Source: Selenomonadales bacterium UBA7018 (GTDB lineage: Bacteria > Bacillota > Negativicutes > Selenomonadales > Selenomonadaceae). From it: a stretch of DNA of 64,000 nucleotides. Below, piece by piece: positions 34,603 to 43,225 of this stretch. Below the pieces are notes generated by a model. It was not told the origin of the DNA. It was given only the letters and a program-made list of their open reading frames with translations, and made no database searches. The position numbers and the translations under genes are program-made. The first letter of the stretch is position 1. The number at the start of each line of letters is the position of its first letter. The stretch covers positions 124,262 to 188,261 of the forward strand of contig DJWY01000016.1 of NCBI GenBank assembly GCA_002448305.1. Direction: 5' to 3'.

Positions 34603-35613
34603 TCATTTGTAGAAGTCGGGACGGTCTTTCATTTCGATTTTAACGACCGCGCCGTTCTGCTCCTGAGATTTAACGAGAGCATCAGCCGTGCAGTTTGCAA
34701 GGTAGCCGTCCCAAGCGTTAGGACCGCTGATAATACCTTGAGCCGCTTCGTTGACCCAATCTTGAACTTCTTCGTCGTAAGCGTCATGGAAACGAACAAA
34801 GCAATCGGTATCAATGGTCGTGGAGACTTGCGCGCCCTTGCGGAAGCTCGGATAAAGCGGTTGCGGCATTTTGATTGCGCCGTCTTCGCAGACGACTTCG
34901 CAGTTAATATCGTAGCCGAATTTGCAGTTGACAAAAACTTCATCGTCTACGCAAATGCCGTTCTTGGTGCGGAGCAACATAATTTGCGGGTCATAAAGAT
35001 GGTCGGCAGCGTATTTGGTTTTGCGCGGGAAGATAACCTGCGCGGAAACGAAATCGTCATTAACGAGCCAGTGCACAACGTCAATTTCATGAATAGCGGT
35101 ATCATCAACAGCCATGCGGGTTGTGTAGCTGTCGGGGACGACGGGATTTCTATGCGTGCAGTGAACCATAAGCGGTTCGCCATATTCGCCGGATTGAATA
35201 GCGGCTTTAACTTGACGATAGCCCTTGTCGTAGCGGCGCATAAAGCCAAGCTGAATCAGATGTTTGCCGGATTTAATTTCAGCGTCGATAACTTCCAAGC
35301 AATCAGCGGCAGTCGTGCAAAGCGGTTTTTCACAGAAAATGCGTTTGCCAGCTTTGATAGCCTCAAGCAAGCTAACCTTGTGAGCAAAGCCAGGACTGAC
35401 AATGAAGACAGCCTCAACATTGGGGTCGTTGATAAGGTCTTTGCCGTCGCTATACATTTTGCAACCTTCGCCCGCGATAGCTTGACCTTTTTGCGCGAGA
35501 GCTTCTACCATGTCGGCGACCGCAACGACTTGCGCACCTTGAATGCGTTCAGTAATTCTCTTGATATGGTCTCTACCCATACCGCCGCAACCGATAACAC
35601 CTACGTTAAGCAT
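34603..35613 (-). CDS. iolG: Inositol 2-dehydrogenase-like oxidoreductase
   Basis: A 336-residue Gfo/Idh/MocA oxidoreductase. NAD-binding motif VGVIGCGGMGRDHIKRI, then KRIFCEKPLCTT with the catalytic Lys of the EKP motif, and DDTAIHEIDVVHWL with the DxxxH pair seen in inositol dehydrogenases. The length and blocks fit IolG, which oxidises myo-inositol to scyllo-inosose, but other cyclitols or sugars are possible. Third gene of a leftward set with two sugar-phosphate isomerase-like proteins. Confidence 0.88.
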   Translation of the reverse strand: MLNVGVIGCGGMGRDHIKRITERIQGAQVVAVADMVEALAQKGQAIAGEGCKMYSDGKDLINDPNVEAVFIVSPGFAHKVSLLEAIKAGKRIFCEKPLCTTAADCLEVIDAEIKSGKHLIQLGFMRRYDKGYRQVKAAIQSGEYGEPLMVHCTHRNPVVPDSYTTRMAVDDTAIHEIDVVHWLVNDDFVSAQVIFPRKTKYAADHLYDPQIMLLRTKNGICVDDEVFVNCKFGYDINCEVVCEDGAIKMPQPLYPSFRKGAQVSTTIDTDCFVRFHDAYDEEVQDWVNEAAQGIISGPNAWDGYLANCTADALVKSQEQNGAVVKIEMKDRPDFYK

Positions 35614-35634
35614 AGTTATTGCCTCCTGACTTTA

Positions 35635-36477
35635 TCAACCAAAATTTTTCTTTATAACTGCGTCGGCGTGTTCCTTGCCGAGTCTGTAAACGTCATTGGG
35701 GTTCATACGATAATATTCGGGGCGGAAAAGTTCGACGGAAACAACGTCTTGCGCCCAGCCGATTTTCTTAAGCGTCTGGAAAATTTCATCCAGGTTAATG
35801 CAACCGGTGCCCGGCCAAAGTCTGTCTTCGTCGAGAAGTGCGCCAATCGGGAAATCTTCCGTGTCGTTAAGGTGCACAATGAAAATTTTCTTGCCGTCAG
35901 CTTTTGCGAGGTCGTCAATCTTGGAGTCCATGCCGTGAAAATGGAAGCAGTCAAGCGTAATGCCGACGTTGTCCATATCAACAGCTTGGATAATTTCGTA
36001 AGCTTCGCCAAAAGTGTTGATTGAAGCGGCAGGGTGTCCGATAAATTCGACAGAAACGCGCATGCCGTATTCGTTAGCAACTTTGCCCATTTCCTTCAGG
36101 CAAGCGATTGCGGATTTATGAATTTCGCCGCGAGTAACTTTTTTAAGTTCGACGGTCGGGACGGTGATAACGGTTTTGCAACCGATTTTCTGTCCCCATT
36201 CGCACATTTGCTTAAGTTCGTCAAGGATACCTTGCCAGCCTTCAGGGCTGCGATTGTTGAAGAAGCAAAGCGTATTGAATGCGAGCGGCGCGATATTATG
36301 CGCTTCGAAAAGTTCTGCAAGCTCTTCGATTGAATGGTTAGCGAGATAATCGCGCATTCTGTCCATTGTGCGCGGCTCAATCATGTCGTAGCCGTATTTT
36401 TCGGCAAGGATAATGTCTTGCTCGATAGACATTGCTTGGCAATTCAGAGCGGTTGCCTCGTTCATGCTGAGTTTCAT
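35635..36477 (-). CDS. IolI/IolE-type sugar phosphate isomerase/epimerase
   Basis: A 280-residue xylose-isomerase-like TIM barrel. Metal-site candidates are Glu in VSVEFIGHPAASINTF, Asp in GITLDCFHFHGMDS, His and Asp in FIVHLNDTEDFP, and a late Glu in VVSVELFRPEYYR. The pattern fits IolI (inosose isomerase). Start at the ATG at 36477 with GGGAGGG upstream; a longer frame would cross the terminator-like sequence upstream. It is 21 bases before the iolG-like gene. Confidence 0.85.
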   Translation of the reverse strand: MKLSMNEATALNCQAMSIEQDIILAEKYGYDMIEPRTMDRMRDYLANHSIEELAELFEAHNIAPLAFNTLCFFNNRSPEGWQGILDELKQMCEWGQKIGCKTVITVPTVELKKVTRGEIHKSAIACLKEMGKVANEYGMRVSVEFIGHPAASINTFGEAYEIIQAVDMDNVGITLDCFHFHGMDSKIDDLAKADGKKIFIVHLNDTEDFPIGALLDEDRLWPGTGCINLDEIFQTLKKIGWAQDVVSVELFRPEYYRMNPNDVYRLGKEHADAVIKKNFG

Positions 36478-36612
36478 TTTTTTGCCCTCCCAAAACTTTT
36501 TTAGGTTGGTGCCATTGTAATTTCTTGCAAGGAAATTTTCTTGAATTATTCTGCTTAATTTGCCCGCCGCGCTGATAAACTTTTGGCTAAAACTTGTTGA
36601 TTCTTGCAAAGC

Positions 36613-36650
36613 AAAAAGCCCGCGACTCCTTTTAGGGAATTGCGGACTTT
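36613..36650 (-). terminator. Intercistronic terminator or attenuator
   Basis: On the minus strand AAAGTCCGC and GCGGGCTTT pair across an 18-base loop and are followed by more T. It lies between the two isomerase genes, so the downstream pair may be expressed by read-through or from another promoter. Confidence 0.65.
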
Positions 36651-36675
36651 CTGTTTTATGGGACTGAAAAAATTT

Positions 36676-37593
36676 TTAGCCGAGTAATTCGCGTTTAATG
36701 CGTTCGAGGGCTTCAGGAGCTTGTTTATCCATTTTTTCGGGGAAGCCGAAATAGCTGACGCAAATGATATTATCGCCGCCGACTTTGGGCGCGTCGGGTT
36801 TAAGTTGCTTGTTAGCAAAATCCATTTCGCGGAGCGTCTCGAAAATGCCGTCGAAATCGACTTCGCCTTCGCCCATAGCCGTATGTTGATGAATCGTGTA
36901 ATCAGCACGGCCGCGACCATTGAGCCAGGGCGGGTTGACGATATAGCGGCAATCGATAGTTTGATTCCACGTGTCAGCAAGCAGGACGTGCGTCAATTCG
37001 TCGCCAGCGTATTTAAGCATGTGGCGAACGTCACCTTTGCCCTGGTCGTAGAAGAAACCGTGCGACGCGCTATAAACGTAGCCGAGATTTTTAGAACGGA
37101 AAGATTTAACAATGTCGCAAGTTTCGTCGTTGAGTTCGCAGAAGTCGTAGGGATGCGATTGAATTTCAACGCGTAGCCCTTCGCGCTCGATAATCGGCAA
37201 AAGCTCTTCCATTGAACGGAAGAACATACCGTTGCAAATTTCCTGCTGATTGGGGTCGCCGCTGAATTCGGTATTGATAACGGGCACGCCCATATTAACC
37301 GCGATTTCGATAATCTTTTTCCAGTTAGCGACAGCGTGTTGGCGTTGCTCTTCGGTAGGACCAGACCAGCGATAGACTACGATGAACGAAGAAATTTCTA
37401 CGCCCGTTTCTTTGAGAGCTTGACGGTATTCCGCTTCGCACTCTTTGGAGAAAAGCGGGTGCTTGTAGAAAGGATTAATGCGCGGGTGCGGCGATTGCTC
37501 AATGTACTTAAAGCCCCAATCGGCGACCTTGTGCACGTAATCGCGAATGCTCATTTGTTTGGCGAGCACGTCCACATCAAAAGCTATCTTCAT
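36676..37593 (-). CDS. Sugar phosphate isomerase/epimerase-like protein
   Basis: A 305-residue xylose-isomerase-like TIM-barrel protein. IAFDVDVLAKQMSIRDYVHK begins the barrel; INTEFSGDP, VEIQSHPYDFCELND, and YVYSASHGFFYDQGKGD carry probable metal ligands. VDFDGIFETLREMDF near the end is typical of these enzymes. It is only weakly similar to its downstream neighbour, so it is not a recent copy. The ATG at 37593 is preferred because GGAGGG lies upstream. Substrate unknown; the iolG context suggests cyclitol or keto-sugar breakdown. Confidence 0.8.
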   Translation of the reverse strand: MKIAFDVDVLAKQMSIRDYVHKVADWGFKYIEQSPHPRINPFYKHPLFSKECEAEYRQALKETGVEISSFIVVYRWSGPTEEQRQHAVANWKKIIEIAVNMGVPVINTEFSGDPNQQEICNGMFFRSMEELLPIIEREGLRVEIQSHPYDFCELNDETCDIVKSFRSKNLGYVYSASHGFFYDQGKGDVRHMLKYAGDELTHVLLADTWNQTIDCRYIVNPPWLNGRGRADYTIHQHTAMGEGEVDFDGIFETLREMDFANKQLKPDAPKVGGDNIICVSYFGFPEKMDKQAPEALERIKRELLG

Positions 37594-37639
37594 TTTAAAA
37601 CCCTCCACATTTCATAAAGTGAACTGTTTATTTTTGGAA

Positions 37640-37668
37640 AAATTATCATGCCTTTAATCATTTGTCAA
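37640..37668 (-). promoter_or_regulatory. Promoter for the iol-like operon
   Basis: On the minus strand TTGACA (37668-37663) and TAATTT (37645-37640) are 17 bases apart, about 47 bases before the isomerase start. It diverges from the AraC gene, so the intergenic region is the likely AraC target. Confidence 0.75.
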
Positions 37669-37762
37669 GGGTAACTTTTGATAAAGTTTTTTTCAACTTT
37701 GGCAGGATTTTTTTTTGTCGCGTAAAAAATAGGGCGATAAAGTTTGAAAGGCGGTGAAGTTT

Positions 37763-38671
37763 ATGGCGGTTATCTATTACAATCGCGGCGGGCTTGATAA
37801 AAAATTTTCTTCGGACAATCAGGCGATAAAAATTCTGTACGCTTGCCGAGCCGAAAACGAAACGGCGGTTGTCCCAACGTCATTTCACGCGCACGAAAAT
37901 AATCTTGAGCTACAATACATTTTCGGCGGGCGGGCGAATATCATAATCGGCAATCACGTTCACGAAGTCTGCAAGGGCAACGTTATCGTTTACAATGCGG
38001 GCACTCTCCACGACGAACGCCCCGACGCTAAACTTGGCGTCAGTTTTTATAATTGTGGCGTTAAAAATATTCAAGTCAAAGGCTTGCCCGAAAATCATCT
38101 CTTGCCAGAAGACGTTTCGCCCGTTCTGAATACCGGAGAAATGTCCACTTGCGTTGAAATGATTTTCCGCGAACTCGTCGAGCAAATTTCCCTTAAGAAA
38201 ACTGCGGGCGCGGCTGTTTGCTCTCATCTGCTTAACGCCCTTCTGATTATTTTGACTGAACAAATTCCCAACGAAAAAAATCTGCGTGGCGGCAAGTTTG
38301 ATAGTTCCTTTCTGCGTTGCAAAGAATTTATCGACGCGAACTTCACTGAAACTATCACAATCGAACAGCTAAGCCAAATTGCTAACATGAGCATTTCGGG
38401 TTTTTCGCACAGCTTTAAAAAATTTTTAGGGATTGCGCCGCTCCAATACCTTACGCGCCTTAGAATTGGGCTTGCGCAGAAAATTTTAATCAGTACCGAT
38501 AAATCAATCGCCGAAGTTGCGACCGAAGTTGGCTACGACAATATCAGCCACTTTAATAATCAGTTTAAAAAATTTGTTGGGACTTCGCCGCAAAATTATC
38601 GTAAGCTCTGGGTCGGCAACGAGCAATTCAAAAATCTGAATCACATTTACAATTCGCTGATGAAAAATTAG
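37763..38671 (+). CDS. AraC-family transcriptional regulator
   Basis: A 302-residue regulator with an N-terminal cupin-like sensing domain (FHAHENNLELQYIFGG, VIVYNAGTLHDERPD) and a C-terminal double HTH from about residue 190: TITIEQLSQIANMSISGFSH and KSIAEVATEVGYDNISHFNN. It diverges from the iol-like operon and probably controls it in response to the sugar. ATG at 37763 fits AAAGGCGG spacing. A second AraC gene follows six bases downstream. Confidence 0.92.
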   Translation: MAVIYYNRGGLDKKFSSDNQAIKILYACRAENETAVVPTSFHAHENNLELQYIFGGRANIIIGNHVHEVCKGNVIVYNAGTLHDERPDAKLGVSFYNCGVKNIQVKGLPENHLLPEDVSPVLNTGEMSTCVEMIFRELVEQISLKKTAGAAVCSHLLNALLIILTEQIPNEKNLRGGKFDSSFLRCKEFIDANFTETITIEQLSQIANMSISGFSHSFKKFLGIAPLQYLTRLRIGLAQKILISTDKSIAEVATEVGYDNISHFNNQFKKFVGTSPQNYRKLWVGNEQFKNLNHIYNSLMKN

Positions 38672-38677
38672 GAGTTG

Positions 38678-39544
38678 ATGATTTTGGCAAAAGTGATTGA
38701 GTTTAAGCCGCAAAATTTTTCACCATTTGAGCAGGAGCCGCAACTTTTAGGGATTTATCATTGGAACGAAGGTTTGCGCTCAATGCATTTGCATGAAGAC
38801 CGCGTTGAGCTGAATTTCATTCTGTCGGGCAACGGTACTCAAGTCGTTGACGGTGAACTTTTCAACACGCAGGCGGGCGACGTTCTCATTTGCAATAGCG
38901 GCGTCCTTCACGACGATAGCTTGATGATTGATTTGCAAATAAATGCTTGGTGCCTCGCCGTCACGAATTTAAAATTGCCCAATCTGCCTGTCAATCAACT
39001 CGTGCCCGAAAATTTTTCTCCGCGCATTCCCTGCCAAAAAGTCGCTGAACATCTCGCGCAACTTTATCCCTTGATTCACCACTACGCCCAAAAGAGAAAA
39101 GGTTACGACATTGCTAACGCCCTTGCCCGCGCAGTCGTGTTGATTGTCCAAGAAATTATTCGTACAAGTGCGCTTGCAATTAATCGGGAAAATAATTTTG
39201 CCGTCAAGACAATCCGCCGCTATATTCAAGAGCATTACGCCGAGAATTTGACGCTTACTCAACTTGCCGAACTCGTCAACGTCGATGAATGTTATTTGTC
39301 GCACGCCTTCAAAAAGATTACGCATTATTCTCCGCAACAATACATTTTGCGGCGGCGAATCGGCAAGGCGCAATGTCTGCTGATTTATACTTCCTTGCCG
39401 CTAACCGAAATTGCCGCGCGTGTCGGCTACGAAGACTCAAATTATTTTAGCCGCGTCTTTAAGAAAATTATCGGAATGTCGCCGCGTCGCTATCGGCAAA
39501 GTTGGCGCGAATATTCTATCGGCTCCAGCCCTTCCGACATATGA
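38678..39544 (+). CDS. AraC-family transcriptional regulator
   Basis: A 288-residue AraC protein similar in plan to the previous gene. The cupin half has IYHWNEGLRSMHLHEDRVEL and VLICNSGVLHDDSL; the HTH half has NLTLTQLAELVNVDECYLSH and LPLTEIAARVGYEDSNYFSR, followed by the family end FKKIIGMSPRRYR. The start is uncertain: an ATG at 38678 is only three bases after GGAG, whereas a TTG at 38684 has better spacing. The two regulators share about 30 percent of residues and may bind related sites. Confidence 0.9.
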   Translation: MILAKVIEFKPQNFSPFEQEPQLLGIYHWNEGLRSMHLHEDRVELNFILSGNGTQVVDGELFNTQAGDVLICNSGVLHDDSLMIDLQINAWCLAVTNLKLPNLPVNQLVPENFSPRIPCQKVAEHLAQLYPLIHHYAQKRKGYDIANALARAVVLIVQEIIRTSALAINRENNFAVKTIRRYIQEHYAENLTLTQLAELVNVDECYLSHAFKKITHYSPQQYILRRRIGKAQCLLIYTSLPLTEIAARVGYEDSNYFSRVFKKIIGMSPRRYRQSWREYSIGSSPSDI

Positions 39545-39579
39545 AAAAATCCCCAACGTTTTACGTCAGGGATTTTTTT
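39545..39579 (+). terminator. Rho-independent terminator after the AraC pair
   Basis: AAAAATCCC, a 15-base loop and GGGATTTTTTT form a stem with a T tract directly after the stop. Confidence 0.82.
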
Positions 39580-39595
39580 GCGCTCAATGTCTTAT

Positions 39596-39715
39596 TCAGA
39601 AAATCTTATCGACAACCGCCATTAGCACGAAACCTATCGACAGCGTGCCAGCAAAAAGCGTTACCGCCATCATGTAAACCAAGTCGCCGTCAAAAAATTT
39701 CTTTTCGTTCTTCAT
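39596..39715 (-). CDS. 39-residue single-helix membrane protein
   Basis: The ATG at 39715 has AGGAG ten bases upstream. The product starts MKNEKKFFDGDLVY and continues MMAVTLFAGTLSIGFVLMAV before VDKIF and a stop. This is one hydrophobic helix with charged N-terminus. A TATAAT box on the minus strand lies near 39785, but no clear -35. I do not recognise a family. The clean start signal and amphipathic plan make it a believable small membrane protein. Confidence 0.6.
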   Translation of the reverse strand: MKNEKKFFDGDLVYMMAVTLFAGTLSIGFVLMAVVDKIF

Positions 39716-39875
39716 GATAATTCGCTCCTAACTTTGTTTTAGATTTTTACTTGCTCGGATTTGTTATCCTTTTGACAGTGCGAATTATATCAAAAGCAGT
39801 TTAAATTTCCTTGACGCGCTTGCTTAAATTTTTTCTGTGAATCGTTGCAGTGACGCCGCATTAAAATTTCTGTAT

Positions 39876-40526
39876 TCAAAAACCAGGACGATTTTGCTGT
39901 AAGTTTTCCACCAGAGAATTTATCCTATCAAATTTTAGCTTGTAGCTCACGCGATTAGCAATCAGCCGCGCCGTTGCGTCCATTATCGTTACGATTTCTT
40001 CAAGATTATTTTCGCGGAGCGTCGTGCCCGTCTCCACTATGTCAACGATACTTTCAGACAAGCCGATTAACGGTCCAAGTTCAATCGAACCGTTCAGCTT
40101 GATATATTCCATTTGCATTCCACGCGACGAGAAAAAACTTTCGGCTATGCGCGGGAATTTCGTTGCGACGCGAGTAAAATTATAATCCTCAAGGCGTGGA
40201 CGCTTTTTATCTTTCGGCACCGCCATCATTAAATGACATTTCCCGAAGCCTAAATCTAAAAGCTCATAAACGTCCTTGCCCGATTCTAAAATTACGTCCT
40301 TGCCGATAATCCCAATGTCCGCCGCGCCGTATTCAACATAAGTCGGGACGTCAGCGGTTTTCGTTATGATAAATTTCAGCCGCGCCTCTTCGTTCGCGAT
40401 AATAAGTTTGCGCGACTTTTCGTGAAGTCCTTCAGCACTCCAGCCGACTTTCTTTAAAAGTTCCGCCGATAGCCCGAAAAGTTTTCCCTTCGGCAGGGCG
40501 ACTGTTATAAAATCTTTTTCCTGCAA
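39876..40526 (-). CDS. hisG: ATP phosphoribosyltransferase, short form
   Basis: A 216-residue HisG of the short class, which lacks the C-terminal regulatory domain and needs HisZ for activity. Blocks: ITVALPKGKLFGLSAELLKK, ADVPTYVEYGAADIGIIGKD, VATKFPRIAESFF, and the PRPP-binding region SIVDIVETGTTLRENNLEEI. It catalyses the first step of histidine synthesis. Start at a TTG at 40526 with GGAGG upstream. No hisZ or other his genes are adjacent in the window. Confidence 0.94.
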   Translation of the reverse strand: MQEKDFITVALPKGKLFGLSAELLKKVGWSAEGLHEKSRKLIIANEEARLKFIITKTADVPTYVEYGAADIGIIGKDVILESGKDVYELLDLGFGKCHLMMAVPKDKKRPRLEDYNFTRVATKFPRIAESFFSSRGMQMEYIKLNGSIELGPLIGLSESIVDIVETGTTLRENNLEEIVTIMDATARLIANRVSYKLKFDRINSLVENLQQNRPGF

Positions 40527-40551
40527 AATATTTCCTCCGTTTTTGCCGCAA

Positions 40552-40580
40552 ATTTTATAACGCACAATTCGCAATGTCAA
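40552..40580 (-). promoter_or_regulatory. Sigma-A promoter for hisG
   Basis: On the minus strand TTGACA and TAAAAT are 17 bases apart, about 26 bases before the TTG start. Confidence 0.75.
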
Positions 40581-40591
40581 AGAAATTTTTC

Positions 40592-40621
40592 TTGAATATT
40601 TTGCCGTGCTTGTGGTATTAT
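40592..40621 (+). promoter_or_regulatory. Promoter for the GutA-like gene
   Basis: TTGAAT and TATTAT are 18 bases apart, back-to-back with the hisG promoter, 21 bases before the ATG. Confidence 0.55.
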
Positions 40622-40642
40622 TCGCAAAGGGAGGTTGATATT

Positions 40643-41005
40643 ATGGTAAAGTATGAAGTTAAGATGACAAACATTGGTAAGGACGCGCCGACGTATCTGG
40701 AGAGCAACAGCAGTTTCATTCTTATGAACGAAAAAATTCGCCCGACGCTAACTGATATGGTTGTTGAGCACACGGTCGGCGAAGTCGTAGCGGATATTGC
40801 GGTTGGCGATAAACTCAAGGTCGGCAAAAGCGATTTCGAGGTTGTCTTTGTCGGTAGCGCGGCAAATAAAAATCTGCGCGAAGAAGGGCATTGCACAATC
40901 GTCGTCAACATGGAAGCGACTATGCCTGGTCAAATCGCTGTTAAAGGCGTTCGCCCGCCGCGTCTGCGTTTCGGAAATATTGTTCAATTCTACAGCGAAG
41001 AATAA
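40643..41005 (+). CDS. PTS glucitol/sorbitol IIA (GutA)-like protein
   Basis: A 120-residue protein of the PTS IIA-glucitol family. VEHTVGEVVADIAVGD contains the candidate phosphorylated His, and VGSAANKNLREEGHCTIV and MPGQIAVKGVRPP match the family's later blocks. There is no IIB or IIC gene nearby, so it may act as a stand-alone regulator or partner of a distant permease. Start at the ATG at 40643 with GGGAGG upstream. It is followed directly by a terminator and is monocistronic. Confidence 0.82.
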   Translation: MVKYEVKMTNIGKDAPTYLESNSSFILMNEKIRPTLTDMVVEHTVGEVVADIAVGDKLKVGKSDFEVVFVGSAANKNLREEGHCTIVVNMEATMPGQIAVKGVRPPRLRFGNIVQFYSEE

Positions 41006-41024
41006 TTTTATATCGTTTGAATAA

Positions 41025-41056
41025 AAAAGCCCCCGCAAAATCGCGAGGGTTTTTTG
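41025..41056 (+). terminator. Rho-independent terminator after the GutA-like gene
   Basis: AAAAGCCCCCGC and GCGAGGGTTTTTT pair across a short AAAATC-type loop with one mismatch. Confidence 0.75.
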
Positions 41057-41085
41057 TTGCGTTTAATGTAGATAACGGCTAAAAT
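41057..41085 (+). promoter_or_regulatory. Promoter for glmM
   Basis: TTGCGT and TAAAAT are 17 bases apart, 36 bases before the glmM ATG and just after the terminator. Confidence 0.5.
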
Positions 41086-41121
41086 TGCGTGGTATGAAAA
41101 ATTTTTGGGAGGGAAAATTTT

Positions 41122-42474
41122 ATGGCGCGATTATTTGGTACAGACGGCGTGCGCGGCGAAGCGAATACCGAACTGCCGCCGGAATTGGCATACAAAATGG
41201 GACGAGCGGCGACGATTTATTTTGGACAACATTCAGAGGGCAGACCGCAAATTTTAATCGGGCGCGATACGCGAATTTCTGGTGAAATGTTGGAGTCGGC
41301 TCTTGTTGCAGGAATTTGTTCGGCGGGCGGCAACGCCATTTTAGCGGGAGTAGTTCCAACGCCGGCGGTTGCTTACCTTGCAAGAAAACTTCATGCGGCG
41401 GCGGGAATTGTAATCAGCGCGTCGCATAATCCCTTTCACGACAACGGGATAAAATTTTTCGGCGGCGACGGCTACAAACTTCCCGATAAGGTTGAGGACG
41501 AGATAGAAAAAATTGTTCACGAACTTGAAGACGGACAAAAATTTTCACGTCCGACCGGAGAGGGCGTCGGGCACATTGAGTATCGCCAAAATCTTTTGGA
41601 AGATTATATAAGTTTTGTAATGAGTACGACTTCGGAGCGATTTGACGGAATGAAAATCGTTTTGGACTGCGCTAACGGCGCGGCTTATAAGGCAATGCCG
41701 GCAGTTTTGGAGCGGCTCGGCGCGGAACTTATTTTAATCGGCGACAAGCCCAACGGCATTAACATTAACGATTATTGCGGCTCAACGCATATGGAAAATT
41801 TGCGGCTGGAAGTTTTGAGAAATCACGCGGACATTGGCATTGCGCACGACGGCGACGCCGACCGTTGCCTTTGCATTGACGAAAACGGCGACATTATCGA
41901 CGGCGACCACATTATGATTATCTGCGCGAAGTTAATGCTTAAAGTTGGCGCGTTGCCGAAAAAAACTGTCGTCGCAACGGTTATGTCGAATATCGGTTTC
42001 CGTCAAGCTCTCGACGAATTGAATTTAGCTTGCGAGATAACCGCAGTTGGCGACCGCTACGTTTTGGAAAATATGCGGGCGAATAATCACAGGCTCGGCG
42101 GCGAACAATCCGGACATATAATTTTTTCTGACTACTCGACGACCGGCGACGGCTTGATAACTGCTCTGCAAGTTCTGACTGCTATGAAAAAGTTTGACGC
42201 TAAAGCAAGCACCCTCAACGCGCTAATGACGACTTATCCGCAAGTTTTGCTTAACGTCCGCGTTAAAAATAAAAAGGTTTGCGAAAATTCGCAGGCGATT
42301 AAGCTCGCGATAGCTGAGGGAGAAATTGAACTCGGCACGACGGGCAGAATTTTAGTCAGGGCGTCGGGCACTGAACCTTTGATTCGCGTTATGGCTGAAG
42401 GTCCCGATAAAAATCAGCTAAACCGAATTTGCAATAAGATTGCGGCGGAGGTCGAGAAAGTTGCCAACGGATAA
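41122..42474 (+). CDS. glmM: Phosphoglucosamine mutase
   Basis: A 450-residue alpha-phosphohexomutase converting GlcN-6-P to GlcN-1-P for UDP-GlcNAc synthesis. RLFGTDGVRGEAN opens the protein; the phosphoserine loop is GIVISASHNPFHDNGIKFFG; the metal loop is AHDGDADRCLCID; the sugar loop is GGEQSGHIIF; and the phosphate loop RASGTEPLIRVMAEG. Full normal length. It is first in a run with cbiK and a DD-carboxypeptidase, linked by overlaps. Confidence 0.97.
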   Translation: MARLFGTDGVRGEANTELPPELAYKMGRAATIYFGQHSEGRPQILIGRDTRISGEMLESALVAGICSAGGNAILAGVVPTPAVAYLARKLHAAAGIVISASHNPFHDNGIKFFGGDGYKLPDKVEDEIEKIVHELEDGQKFSRPTGEGVGHIEYRQNLLEDYISFVMSTTSERFDGMKIVLDCANGAAYKAMPAVLERLGAELILIGDKPNGININDYCGSTHMENLRLEVLRNHADIGIAHDGDADRCLCIDENGDIIDGDHIMIICAKLMLKVGALPKKTVVATVMSNIGFRQALDELNLACEITAVGDRYVLENMRANNHRLGGEQSGHIIFSDYSTTGDGLITALQVLTAMKKFDAKASTLNALMTTYPQVLLNVRVKNKKVCENSQAIKLAIAEGEIELGTTGRILVRASGTEPLIRVMAEGPDKNQLNRICNKIAAEVEKVANG

Positions 42475-43225
42475 AGCAATAATTTTAGTGTCGTTCGGCT
42501 CGGCAGATGATTCAATTCGCCAAAATATTTTCGACAGGCTAGCGACGGAGTTAGAAAAATTTTCAGCGTGCGAAGTTCGGCAAGCGTTCACATCGAATTT
42601 CATGATAAAGAAATTGGCACGGCGTGGAATATCAATCGCGACACCCGCCGAAGAAATTTCAAAACTTCGCACAGAAGGTTTCAAGCAAATAATTTTACTG
42701 CCGACGCATTTAACGCCGGGCGAAGAATTCGATAACAAAATTAAAATCTGCACGGCTGGCGACGTTGAAATTATTCCGCCGCTGTTCAGCGAAGATTGCG
42801 CGACGCCCTTTGACAAGAAAATTTTCGCGACGATTCTTGATTGCTTTAAGAAAGCCGCAGACGAAGATTTAATCTTGATTGGGCACGGCTCGCCGCACAG
42901 GCATAATCCCGTTTATGAGAACTTGCAGAGGCTTGCGGGCGAAAAAATTCACATTGGCGTTATCGAGGAGAGCGACACGCCGAATTTTTCCGAAGTCGTC
43001 GAGAGATTAAAACTTTCCCGCGCAGAAAAAATTTTACTTGCGCCCTTGCTGTTTAATGGCGGCGTTCACGTGGCGGAAGATATTGCCGGCGAAAAAAATT
43101 CGTGGCGCAGTCGACTTGCCGCGCAGGGTTATAAAGTTCGCGTAATTCGCAACGGACTGGGAAGCTTTGAAAAATTCCGTGCGCTCTATATAGAAAAATT
43201 TCTTGCTAAGGAGAGATGCATTTGA
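42461..43225 (+). CDS. cbiK: Sirohydrochlorin cobaltochelatase, CbiK type
   Basis: A 254-residue CbiK-like chelatase inserting cobalt (or iron) into sirohydrochlorin in anaerobic cobalamin synthesis. It opens TDKAIILVSFGSADDSIRQN; the catalytic His region is LIGHGSPHRHNPVYENL and the second metal region FNGGVHVAEDIAGEKNSW followed by IRNGLG. The start is a TTG at 42461 overlapping glmM by 14 bases, after GGAGG. The stop overlaps the start of the next gene. It lacks a signal peptide, so it works in the cytoplasm. Confidence 0.9.
   Translation: MPTDKAIILVSFGSADDSIRQNIFDRLATELEKFSACEVRQAFTSNFMIKKLARRGISIATPAEEISKLRTEGFKQIILLPTHLTPGEEFDNKIKICTAGDVEIIPPLFSEDCATPFDKKIFATILDCFKKAADEDLILIGHGSPHRHNPVYENLQRLAGEKIHIGVIEESDTPNFSEVVERLKLSRAEKILLAPLLFNGGVHVAEDIAGEKNSWRSRLAAQGYKVRVIRNGLGSFEKFRALYIEKFLAKERCI

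Noticed and set aside
34738..36024. Long open frame of 428 codons on the plus strand across the iolG-like gene
   Set aside because: It is the antisense shadow of the iolG-like and isomerase genes, which have clear motifs and ribosome binding sites on the minus strand. The plus-strand product matches no family.
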